The notes below the pieces were generated by a model that was given only the letters and a program-made list of their open reading frames with translations, was not told the DNA's origin and searched no databases. Position numbers and translations under genes: made by a program. Positions 48,296 through 54,083 of a stretch of DNA of 54,083 bases are shown here, piece after piece (the first letter of the stretch is position 1; each line of letters opens with the position of its first letter). The DNA is from Candidatus Undinarchaeales archaeon SRR5007147.bin71 (lineage in GTDB: Archaea > Undinarchaeota > Undinarchaeia > Undinarchaeales > Undinarchaeaceae): the NCBI GenBank assembly GCA_014189675.1, contig DVAE01000010.1:1-54083 (forward strand), given 5' to 3'.

Positions 48296-48730
48296 ATGGC
48301 AAAAGCACGGAAAAAACCTATTAAGAAAAAGAAAATGGTGAGAAAACCAGGGAGAAGGTCGAAGAAGAGCTTGAAGATAGACTTCATTTCAATGTCAAAA
48401 TTAAAGGGTGACACAATAGAAGAGAAGATAGAAACAATACTGGACAAAGTAAAAATTGGGCATGTAGTAATTTTAGATGAAGCATTAAGTCCTGACGAAG
48501 AGGCTCACCTAGTTACAGAAACAATGGAAGGAATAAATGAAGAGTTTAGTGGAATAGAGTTCTGTAGCCTGCCACGACAAAGTGGAAAAGCCAGAATGTT
48601 GTTAGCGAGGGCGGCAAAACTTCTAGGAATAGAGATGACCAGCCCAGGTGTTACATTAGTAGGACCGTCCACAATAATAAGTGACATAAAACGCGATCTT
48701 GGCGCATTCCATGTGTCAGCTGAGTTGTAA
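48296..48730 (+). CDS. arvB: DUF2073 protein (OapB/ArvB family)
   Basis: 144 residues. A basic N-terminus (KARKKPIKKKKMVRKPGRRS, about 30 residues) precedes an alpha/beta domain (MSKLKGDTIEEKIETILDKV, HVVILDEALSPDEEAHLVTETM). The DUF2073 pattern and its place between the GTPase and the zinc-ribbon gene identify it. It starts one base after the GTPase stop. Role is taken from the haloarchaeal operon: partner of the GTPase. Confidence 0.82.
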   Translation: MAKARKKPIKKKKMVRKPGRRSKKSLKIDFISMSKLKGDTIEEKIETILDKVKIGHVVILDEALSPDEEAHLVTETMEGINEEFSGIEFCSLPRQSGKARMLLARAAKLLGIEMTSPGVTLVGPSTIISDIKRDLGAFHVSAEL

Positions 48731-48732
48731 AG

Positions 48733-49131
48733 ATGCATAAATGCCTAAAATGTGGAGAAAGGTTTGAGGAAGATGATGTTCCTATTGTCAGCGGATGTTC
48801 CTGCGGCGGGAGAATGTTTTTGTTAGTGAGGAGTGAGGAGGATGAAGAAAGGGCAGATGAAATTTATGAAGAACTTTCTGAGAAAATAGAAGAGATTAAG
48901 GAACTTCCAGAGACTCAGGAGAAAAAATCTGAAAAATCTCCTGATAAGGAGACGGAGAAACCGAAATTTGGGATAGAAACTATAAAGATAAAGAGGCCTG
49001 GAGTTTACGAAATAAATATCGAAGCCCTAATGAAAGGGAAACCGATTGTTGTTAGACAGCAAGAGGGATCTTTCATTATAAGTCTTCCTTCTATATTTGG
49101 AAGAGAGACAGAAATAATTCTTTCAAAATAA
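48733..49131 (+). CDS. arvC: Zinc-ribbon protein (OapC/ArvC family)
   Basis: 132 residues with a zinc ribbon at the N-terminus (CLKCGERF...GCSCGGRMF), an acidic linker (EDEERADEIYEELSEKIEEI) and a C-terminal domain (GVYEINIEALMKGKPIVVRQ, SLPSIFGRE). Third gene of the operon, 2 bp after the second. The combination of zinc ribbon and this order is diagnostic of the family. Function unproven here. Confidence 0.82.
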   Translation: MHKCLKCGERFEEDDVPIVSGCSCGGRMFLLVRSEEDEERADEIYEELSEKIEEIKELPETQEKKSEKSPDKETEKPKFGIETIKIKRPGVYEINIEALMKGKPIVVRQQEGSFIISLPSIFGRETEIILSK

Positions 49132-49148
49132 TTTTAAAAAAAAGAAGT

Positions 49149-49218
49149 GCCTGCAATGCGGCTGTGGGAGGTGGGAGATGGCATATTATAAAAAATATGT
49201 TGCCACCGCACCGCAGGC
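49149..49218. other. Large imperfect hairpin between convergent genes
   Basis: GCCTGC (49149-49154) pairs with GCAGGC (49213-49218), TGCGG (49157-49161) with CCGCA (49206-49210), and TGG-CATATT (49179-49187) with AATATG-N3-CCA around an A-rich loop. A 17-nt bulge on one side contains the tandem heptamer GTGGGAG-GTGGGAG (49164-49177). It lies between the convergent ends of the ArvC and membrane-protein genes. Could be a two-way terminator or a structured RNA. Confidence 0.6.
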
Positions 49219-49238
49219 AATTTTATGGTTATATCTGT

Positions 49239-49922
49239 TTACGCTTTCCTTTTTCTCTTCAGGCCGGACACAAGGTCTCTGCCGATTTCGTCACCGAGAG
49301 ACTTGAACATTGACTTAAATCCAAGACCCATTGCGATTGACAAACCAACACCAAAGGTTGCTACGATGATCAGTAGTATCTGGTCAACAAGAACTGTGTT
49401 GATGATTCGGCTTCCCAAAGAGTTGAGAGCGATTGCGGCAGATAAGTACACTACGAAGAAGAAGAATACCCTGCTCATAAGGCCTGAGTATGCCACATGA
49501 GTATCTTCTATAGCGTCTTCAATGTATCTAGCAACGACGTAACCCACTGTAAGAACCAAAATTGCTGTTAGCACATTTGGTAAGTAGTTTACTAAGCTAG
49601 TGAGGGCATTTGCGATTATTTGTATCTCAAGTACCGCGGCTGCTTCACTCAGGAAGAGTAAATAGATGAGCCATTTAGAGATATCTGAAATCAGCTTGCT
49701 GACCTTCAAATGCTCTCTTTTTATACCAACGTAACTGTCAATCTTAAATCTCTTTAGGAGTTCAAGAATTGCAGCCCCGATGATTTTCCCTACAATAATA
49801 CCAACTATGAGGAGTATTGCGGCTGCTACTATATTATCTAGCATACCCGTCATTGTACCGACTGCTGAATACAGTCCGCTTCTGACCGGGGAAATAACTG
49901 GCTCGACTATGTTTACAGGCAT
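49239..49922 (-). CDS. TM-helix family membrane protein (MscS-related)
   Basis: 227 residues with five predicted helices arranged like the conserved TM-helix protein family related to small mechanosensitive channels: LDNIVAAAILLIVGIIVGKIIG, NALTSLVNYLPNVLTAILVLTVGYVVARYIED, and FGVGLSIAMGLGFK near the end. It lacks the MscS beta-domain, so it may be a channel-like protein on its own. The preceding winged-helix gene stops one base before its ATG, so it is coupled to that regulator. Confidence 0.8.
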   Translation of the reverse strand: MPVNIVEPVISPVRSGLYSAVGTMTGMLDNIVAAAILLIVGIIVGKIIGAAILELLKRFKIDSYVGIKREHLKVSKLISDISKWLIYLLFLSEAAAVLEIQIIANALTSLVNYLPNVLTAILVLTVGYVVARYIEDAIEDTHVAYSGLMSRVFFFFVVYLSAAIALNSLGSRIINTVLVDQILLIIVATFGVGLSIAMGLGFKSMFKSLGDEIGRDLVSGLKRKRKA

Positions 49923-50135
49923 CTAATCACCTCCTTTCCAATAGTGTACCTTTACGGGACCTATTTGACTAACACCAACTTTTCCAGACCCTATTAGGAT
50001 TCCAAGGATACCATTTGCCTGGTACCTTGAGACACGCAGCTTCTGAGCCACGTCCTGGATGGAGACTCCACGGGGACTCTCCCTCACTATATCCTCTGCT
50101 TTACTTACAAGCCCATCCGGGGTCTCTGTTTGCAT
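49923..50135 (-). CDS. Small winged-helix regulator, 70 residues
   Basis: A compact helix-turn-helix: VSKAEDIVRESPRGVSIQDV, AQKLRVSRYQANGILGILIG, and a beta-wing GKVGVSQIGPVKVHYWKG. Coupled to the membrane protein gene. Its promoter has a TATA box centred at about 50162 and a perfect 7-bp inverted repeat next to it, so autoregulation is likely. Confidence 0.75.
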   Translation of the reverse strand: MQTETPDGLVSKAEDIVRESPRGVSIQDVAQKLRVSRYQANGILGILIGSGKVGVSQIGPVKVHYWKGGD

Positions 50136-50165
50136 GAAGGACTTGTTGCACCTTTGTGTATATAA

Positions 50166-50185
50166 ATGTAACGTTAAAGTTACAT
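50166..50185. promoter_or_regulatory. Operator-like inverted repeat upstream of the winged-helix gene
   Basis: ATGTAAC (50166-50172), a 6-bp spacer and GTTACAT (50179-50185) form a perfect 7-bp-arm inverted repeat. It overlaps the upstream edge of the TATA box TATATAAAT (centred about 27 bp before the ATG), where TFB contacts the BRE. Binding there would block TFB. The next 140 bp up to ndk are AT-rich with no gene. Confidence 0.6.
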
Positions 50186-50326
50186 CCTTATTATCTCTGC
50201 GTTATGAAAAGGTCATATATAAATCATTCTATTGTTAGTTATTTCTAATAAAAGTATAACATTTCTTTAACTTATCTGTTATAGAGTATTAACAGAGATG
50301 TAAAAACGATAATAAGCAAGCAAATT

Positions 50327-50746
50327 TTATACTAATTCTGATTCGCTGAAGAATATTGGAATTTCTCGTTCGGCAGATTCTATTGAATCAGAAGCGTGCA
50401 CCAAATTTCTGGGAAGCTCCTCTTCCCCAAGATCTCCACGAATTGTTCCAGGTTCAGCGTTCTCAGGATTGGTTGCGCCAATTAAGTCACGAACTTTCTG
50501 GACGGCATTTTCAGATTCAAGAATCATAGGAAGAGCAGACCCTTCCATAGCAAAATCAACAAGTCCCTGATAAAAGTCTTTTTCCGAATGCTCCTGGTAT
50601 AGTGCCTCTGCCTGCTCCTGTGAAACATTAGAAATTTTTGCAGCCCTTATTGTGAAACCTGCAGATTCTATCCTCTTTATTATTTCTCCAACAAGACCTC
50701 TTTTTACTGAGTCAGGTTTTATCATGCAAAAAGTTCTCTCAGTCAT
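50327..50746 (-). CDS. ndk: Nucleoside diphosphate kinase
   Basis: 139 residues; phosphorylates NDPs to NTPs via a histidine intermediate. ERTFCMIKPDSVKRGLVGEII at the start and the active-site segment NLVHASDSIESAEREI near residue 118. Final gene of the L7Ae-S28e-L24e-ndk cluster, overlapping L24e by 8 bp, the conserved archaeal order. The tail ends FFSESELV. Confidence 0.96.
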   Translation of the reverse strand: MTERTFCMIKPDSVKRGLVGEIIKRIESAGFTIRAAKISNVSQEQAEALYQEHSEKDFYQGLVDFAMEGSALPMILESENAVQKVRDLIGATNPENAEPGTIRGDLGEEELPRNLVHASDSIESAEREIPIFFSESELV

Positions 50747-51077
50747 TTTTCCGTTCCTCTTTCTGTTCTTGTTTTTTATCTTCTTTCTTTTCCTCGCTTT
50801 TCTCTTTTACTACTTCAGCTTCAGATCTTGGAGGTTTTCCCTTTTCTTTTTTAGGTTGGGCTTCTGACTTTGCACGAACCTCAGCTGCTATGTCGATTCT
50901 TCCTTTTGCCTTCTGATATTTACGAGTCCAGCCAAACTTGACCGGATTTCTTCCTAACTTAAGGAGATTCTTATCGCATTTGTTCGAGCAAAAGTAAAGA
51001 AGGGATCCGTCTTTCTTAACAAGAATCTTCCCAGTACCCCTCTCAATCTCTGTACCGCAAAAAGAGCATCTTTCCAT
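50739..51077 (-). CDS. rpl24e: Ribosomal protein L24e with basic/acidic tail
   Basis: 112 residues. The first 60 are L24e: zinc-finger cysteines CSFCGTEIERG and FCSNKCDKNLL, then RNPVKFGWTRKYQKAKG. The remaining 50 residues are a lysine/glutamate-rich low-complexity tail not seen in normal L24e (about 60-70 residues). Directly abuts S28e and overlaps ndk. Confidence 0.94.
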   Translation of the reverse strand: MERCSFCGTEIERGTGKILVKKDGSLLYFCSNKCDKNLLKLGRNPVKFGWTRKYQKAKGRIDIAAEVRAKSEAQPKKEKGKPPRSEAEVVKEKSEEKKEDKKQEQKEERKND

Positions 51078-51443
51078 TTAAACTGTTCTTATATCCCCCA
51101 CATCCATAAGACCGCGTTTTAGAAGGAGTATATCTCCTTCACGTATAGGTCCCTTAACATTTCTTTTTACAACGCGCCCTTTGTCTCGTCCATCAAGAAC
51201 TTCAGCTCTTACCTGAATAATACCGCCGGTTGCTCCAGTTCTCCTCATTATTTCTATAATCCGTGCAGGAATTGCAGACTCAGCTGCAAGAGGAATAACT
51301 TCTTGTTTTGACCCTTTCTTTGATTTTGTTTTTGACCCTTTCTTAGGTTCTTCTATAGAGTCTGTTCTGGATTCCTTCCGAGGTTCTTCTTTTGGCTTTT
51401 TCTTTAGATCCTGATTTTCAGGCTCAGCATCTTTCTTAGCCAT
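51078..51443 (-). CDS. rps28e: Ribosomal protein S28e with N-terminal extension
   Basis: 121 residues. Residues about 51-121 are S28e (PARIIEIMRRTGATGGIIQV, VLDGRDKGRVVKRNVKGPIREGD, LLKRGLMDVGDIR). The first 50 are a charged, lysine-rich extension with a repeated KKGSKTKSKKGSK pattern, absent from normal S28e (about 70 residues). Overlaps the L7Ae stop by one base. Confidence 0.94.
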   Translation of the reverse strand: MAKKDAEPENQDLKKKPKEEPRKESRTDSIEEPKKGSKTKSKKGSKQEVIPLAAESAIPARIIEIMRRTGATGGIIQVRAEVLDGRDKGRVVKRNVKGPIREGDILLLKRGLMDVGDIRTV

Positions 51444-51982
51444 TATTCAGCTTTTTCCTCTGCGGGCTTTTCTTTAGCTGGAGCTTTTTCAGGAGTCTCT
51501 GTTGATTCCTCAGCAGGTGCTTCTTCTGCTGGCTTTTCTTTAGCTGGAGCTTTTTCAGGAGTCTCTGTTGATTCCTCAGCAGGTGCTTCTTCTGCGGGCT
51601 TTTCTTTAGTTTGTGCTTTCTTTTCTGCGGGCTTCTTGCTTCCTGCCTTGGAGATCTCGCTTACAAGGTCTGTAAGCTGTTTCTTACCTTCGCCAGCGTC
51701 AACAATTGCAACGCATGCGGTAGGTACACTGAGGCCTGCTGCCTTCCCAAGCTCTGCCCTGAGTGGAACTCCTATACAAGGAATTTCACGCTCTTTGCAA
51801 AGCGGTGTTATGTGAGCCACTACTTCAGGGGGAGAAACATCCTCAGCAAAAATGACGAGTTTTGTTTGCTTCCTCTCAATGGCTTTTGTGGACTCATTGG
51901 TCCCTTTCCTAAGCTTTCCAGTTTCTGAAACTATATTCAAAAGACTGTAAGCCTTATTTACAAGTTCTTGGTTTTCTGTCAT
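51443..51982 (-). CDS. rpl7ae: Ribosomal protein L7Ae with repeat-bearing tail
   Basis: 179 residues from ATG 51982. Residues 1-115 are L7Ae, the K-turn binder of ribosome, C/D and H/ACA RNPs and RNase P: YSLLNIVSETGKLRKGTNE, VIFAEDVSPPEVVAHITPLC, GLSVPTACVAIVDAG. The last 65 are a tail of 22-residue Pro-Ala-Glu-Lys repeats. GAGGTGA five bases before the ATG is a clear Shine-Dalgarno; an in-frame GTG at 52012 lacks one. TATA near 52036-52046 gives a leader of about 33 nt. Its presence fits the candidate C/D sRNA in this window. Confidence 0.93.
   Translation of the reverse strand: MTENQELVNKAYSLLNIVSETGKLRKGTNESTKAIERKQTKLVIFAEDVSPPEVVAHITPLCKEREIPCIGVPLRAELGKAAGLSVPTACVAIVDAGEGKKQLTDLVSEISKAGSKKPAEKKAQTKEKPAEEAPAEESTETPEKAPAKEKPAEEAPAEESTETPEKAPAKEKPAEEKAE
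51467..51598. repeat. Two 66-bp tandem repeats coding the L7Ae tail
   Basis: Two copies of a 66-bp unit (51467-51532, 51533-51598) differ at one base and are followed by a short partial third. Each encodes 22 residues of the KEKPAEEAPAEESTE kind. The unit length is a multiple of three, so expansion or loss keeps the frame. Confidence 0.9.
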
Positions 51983-51987
51983 ATCAA

Positions 51988-51994
51988 TCACCTC
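51988..51994 (-). promoter_or_regulatory. Shine-Dalgarno site of L7Ae
   Basis: GAGGTGA on the minus strand, five bases before the ATG at 51982. It decides the start against the GTG at 52012. One of only three clear Shine-Dalgarno sites noticed in the window (others at 16433 and 28534). Confidence 0.6.
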
Positions 51995-52057
51995 TCTTTC
52001 GAGATCAATCACGTAGCGTATTTAGGGTTCAAAGAGGTATATAAATGTTGAGGAGAG

Positions 52058-53659
52058 CTACTCATGTGAGAGAATGCACTTAAGTGGTTTTCCTGTAGAT
52101 TCGATTATGGCAAATCCAACACGCTCGAACTGAATGATTTCTCCAGTCTTAAGCTTGCCAACTTCCTTCTGAGAAAGACCTTTAATAGTTTTTCCTGTTT
52201 CCGGCACAAGAATTTCAGTTTCTATTGAATCAGAAGATACCCATTGAAGTTTTTTTGTATTTGACTTAACTTTCTCAGAATCGAACTCGACTTTCCCCTT
52301 CCCTATAAACTTAACATTAAAAAGGTCTTTAAGCCTGAATATTTCTCCTTTTTTCATTGATTTTGCATCTTCTTTCGGAATGTAAAAAGTTCCCTTTGAC
52401 TTAACTTCGATTTTCTCAGGAGATGGAACAAAAAAGTAATGTTTTGCTGTCGGGCTAAGAATCTTCCTGTTTATTGTGTTTAATGCATCCATGCTTATAG
52501 TAGTGCTTCCGGAAGTCATTCGAACCTCCTTTGCGAGACGCTCGAGTGTTTCGGGAACAATTCCTCGCCTTCGGAGAGCCTGGAGGGTTGCAAGGCGTGG
52601 GTCATCCCAGCCACTTACCTTTCCGCTGTCAATAAGCTTCTGGATTTCCCTCTTAGATGTAGGAGTCCCCTCTAGATTTATTCTAGAATAGGATATAATG
52701 TGCGGGCTGTCCATGCCAAGAAGTTCCCTTATAGTATTCTGCAGTTCATCCCTCTGCTGGAACTCATTTGAGCGAAGAACGTGGGTGACCCCGCATTTTG
52801 CATCCTCTATTGCATTGGCAAAATCATATAGAGGCCAGACCCTGTATTTAGTTCCCTGTAATGGATGCTCAGCCTCGACAATTCTCATTATAGTGGGGTC
52901 ACGGAGAGTTGTGTTTTTAGATTTCATATCAAGTTTCAAGCGAAGTGTTGCACTCCCTTGTTTGAGTGTCTTCTTCATTTCTCTGAATAGTTTAAGATTT
53001 TCTTTTGAGGAATTCTTGCGGCACGTGCATTCCTCACCATCATAACGAAGTTTTCTTGATGTCTCAACAAGACACCTGCAAACGTAGGCATTTCCGGAAT
53101 TTATTAGAGATTCAGCATGTTTGTAGAATAATTCAATGTCATCTGAGTTGCTTTTTATTTTGTCACATTTTATGCCAAGCCAGGCGAGATCTTCTTTGAT
53201 TGCATCATAATATTCTGTACGCTCCTTCTCAGGATTTGTATCCTCAAACCTGAGAATTAGATTTCCGGAATATTTTTTCGCATAGTAATGATTGAAAAAG
53301 AATGAAACTGCGTGCCCGATGTGGAGATATCCGTTCGGCTCAGGGGCAAGCCGCGTTACAAATTCCCCTTTTTTTGCACCAGGAAGTTCGGGAAGCTCCC
53401 GTTCAGCTATTTCTTTTTTTTCGAAAAAGTCAGGATTTTCTTTTCTTAAGAGAGTCTCCATTTCCTCAAGACTAAGCTTGTTGACGTCCTTTACAGCTTT
53501 GGAAATGTGCTTTCTCAGGTTTACGATGTCATCTTTCAAAGAGGGATCTGAAGAAAGTGCTTTTCCAAGAACAGCTCCTTCGCTTGCTTTTCCTTTATGA
53601 AGAAATGCATTTTCAACAGCAAAAATGAAAACATCATGCTCTATCTTTTTGGCAACCAT
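52058..53659 (-). CDS. gltX: Glutamyl-tRNA synthetase, archaeal type
   Basis: 533 residues. The HIGH motif is in TRLAPEPNGYLHIGHAV near residue 110, a cysteine-bearing insert (CRCLVETSRKLRYDGEECTC) follows, and the KMSKS-equivalent is SKREIQ after LEGTPT. The C-terminal beta-barrels typical of archaeal GluRS/GlnRS-like enzymes are present. It is probably non-discriminating, with Gln-tRNA made by GatDE; no GlnRS is seen here. ATTTAAC-like box lies about 26 bp upstream. Confidence 0.94.
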   Translation of the reverse strand: MVAKKIEHDVFIFAVENAFLHKGKASEGAVLGKALSSDPSLKDDIVNLRKHISKAVKDVNKLSLEEMETLLRKENPDFFEKKEIAERELPELPGAKKGEFVTRLAPEPNGYLHIGHAVSFFFNHYYAKKYSGNLILRFEDTNPEKERTEYYDAIKEDLAWLGIKCDKIKSNSDDIELFYKHAESLINSGNAYVCRCLVETSRKLRYDGEECTCRKNSSKENLKLFREMKKTLKQGSATLRLKLDMKSKNTTLRDPTIMRIVEAEHPLQGTKYRVWPLYDFANAIEDAKCGVTHVLRSNEFQQRDELQNTIRELLGMDSPHIISYSRINLEGTPTSKREIQKLIDSGKVSGWDDPRLATLQALRRRGIVPETLERLAKEVRMTSGSTTISMDALNTINRKILSPTAKHYFFVPSPEKIEVKSKGTFYIPKEDAKSMKKGEIFRLKDLFNVKFIGKGKVEFDSEKVKSNTKKLQWVSSDSIETEILVPETGKTIKGLSQKEVGKLKTGEIIQFERVGFAIIESTGKPLKCILSHE

Positions 53660-53681
53660 AGTTTAAACTTAGATAATAAAG

Positions 53682-54083
53682 TTAAATAGATATCCTCCTG
53701 CCGTTTTTTAGCAGGTGGACGTTCTTACCAATAATGTATTTGTCATGCCCGAGCTCCTTGTTTATCTCCTCTGCAAGAGTTCCAAAGGCGGTGAGTTTTT
53801 CAATATCGCCGTGGCACGGTATGATGTGCTCAGGCTGAACCATGTGAAGGAATTCTCGGTGGTCCTCTCTTGCAGAGTGACCGGAAACATGAACATCCCT
53901 GAATATTCTGGCTCCCTGGGAAGTCAGCATATCCTCGAGGCGCTTCCTGTTCTTTATATTTACTGGAGTTGGGATTGTAATACAGGAGAACATTATTTTG
54001 TCGCCCGGATCCACTGTAAACGCATATTCCTTTCGGGCTATCCTTGAGAGAATTGCGTTTGGTTCTCCCTGACCACCTGTGCA
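53682..54083 (-). CDS. rnj: RNase J (beta-CASP), C-terminal part, right edge
   Basis: Partial protein running off the right end; the visible 133 residues begin inside the family. CTGGQGEPNAILSRIA (beta-CASP motif near the nuclease site), then DVHVSGHSAREDHREFLHMV and PCHGDIEKL with the late metal histidines. These match archaeal RNase J, a 5'-3' exoribonuclease. The frame stays open to base 54083. Lies 22 bp downstream of the GluRS promoter region on the same strand order (upstream gene to GluRS). Confidence 0.9.
   Translation of the reverse strand, partial: CTGGQGEPNAILSRIARKEYAFTVDPGDKIMFSCITIPTPVNIKNRKRLEDMLTSQGARIFRDVHVSGHSAREDHREFLHMVQPEHIIPCHGDIEKLTAFGTLAEEINKELGHDKYIIGKNVHLLKNGRRISI

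Noticed and set aside
49149-49218. H/ACA guide RNA in the long hairpin
   Set aside because: No ACA box at the needed distance on either strand and no two-sided pocket; kept only as an unexplained hairpin.

Overview
The window looks like a piece of a DPANN-type archaeal chromosome. It carries archaeal information-processing genes throughout: Spt5, TFE-alpha, RpoF, eukaryote-like ribosomal proteins (S3Ae, S28e, L7Ae, L21e, L24e), Kae1 and Bud32, class I LysRS, archaeal CCA-adding enzyme, aTrm56, Hjc, RNase J and archaeal SRP RNA. It also has FtsZ, a form III RuBisCO and many short genes packed with 1-10 bp overlaps. Base composition is moderately AT-rich. The phylum cannot be fixed from this sequence alone. 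Most single genes and operon heads have an AT-rich TATA-like box centred about 26 bp before the start codon, so mostly leaderless transcription is inferred. I used that spacing to choose many starts. Shine-Dalgarno motifs are rare and stand out at L7Ae and two very small proteins.

Layout. 1-3367: FKBP, FtsZ, SecE, Spt5 and L11 on the minus strand; the C-terminal tail of L11 runs off the left edge. 3440-9070: HD hydrolase, a superoxide dismutase/YHS membrane-protein pair, tRNA-Gln, aTrm56, a ubiquitin-like protein with a tRNA thiolase, SRP RNA and tRNA-Ser. 9071-12513: a tRNA-linked tandem repeat, an L-2-hydroxyglutarate oxidase-like enzyme, several tiny proteins, two CPBP membrane proteins and a lone RAM domain. 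12544-16791: LysRS and a site-2 protease fired from one palindromic TATA box, TFE-alpha with a histone-H1-like tail, a 58-residue protein and tRNA-Val followed by a copy of its own 3' end.

16907-26256 is a cell-surface region: two tandem glycan-polymerase-like proteins, a membrane-anchored protein, tRNA-Gly, an ABC-2 exporter and a ~1,315-residue sequon-rich surface protein with a predicted cytoplasmic OB fold, divergent from a TrmB-like regulator. 26253-36465 holds MtnA, tRNA-Thr, Hsp20, Hjc, a small inverted-repeat element, CCA transferase, a candidate C/D box sRNA, the Bud32/PCC/XTPase/S15/S3Ae operon, dCMP deaminase, Kae1/MDH and a YchF-like GTPase. 36552-43464 holds a MacB-type ABC system lying directly downstream of the L21e/RpoF/DUF655/RsmA cluster. 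43554-49131 holds TrkA/TrkH, RuBisCO and an Era-like GTPase/DUF2073/zinc-ribbon operon of the OapABC (ArvABC) type. 49149-54083 holds a large hairpin, a winged-helix/membrane-protein pair with an operator, the L7Ae/S28e/L24e/Ndk cluster, GluRS and the C-terminal part of RNase J.

The most unusual items are a SAP-like insertion inside the Arv-type GTPase, the H1-like tail on TFE, duplicated tRNA 3' ends carrying GAA-loop hairpins, the exactly symmetric bidirectional promoter, a 66-bp element with terminal inverted repeats and an 11-bp duplication, and the surface protein with an OB-fold tail. All functional statements are from motif recognition by eye; no database search was possible.
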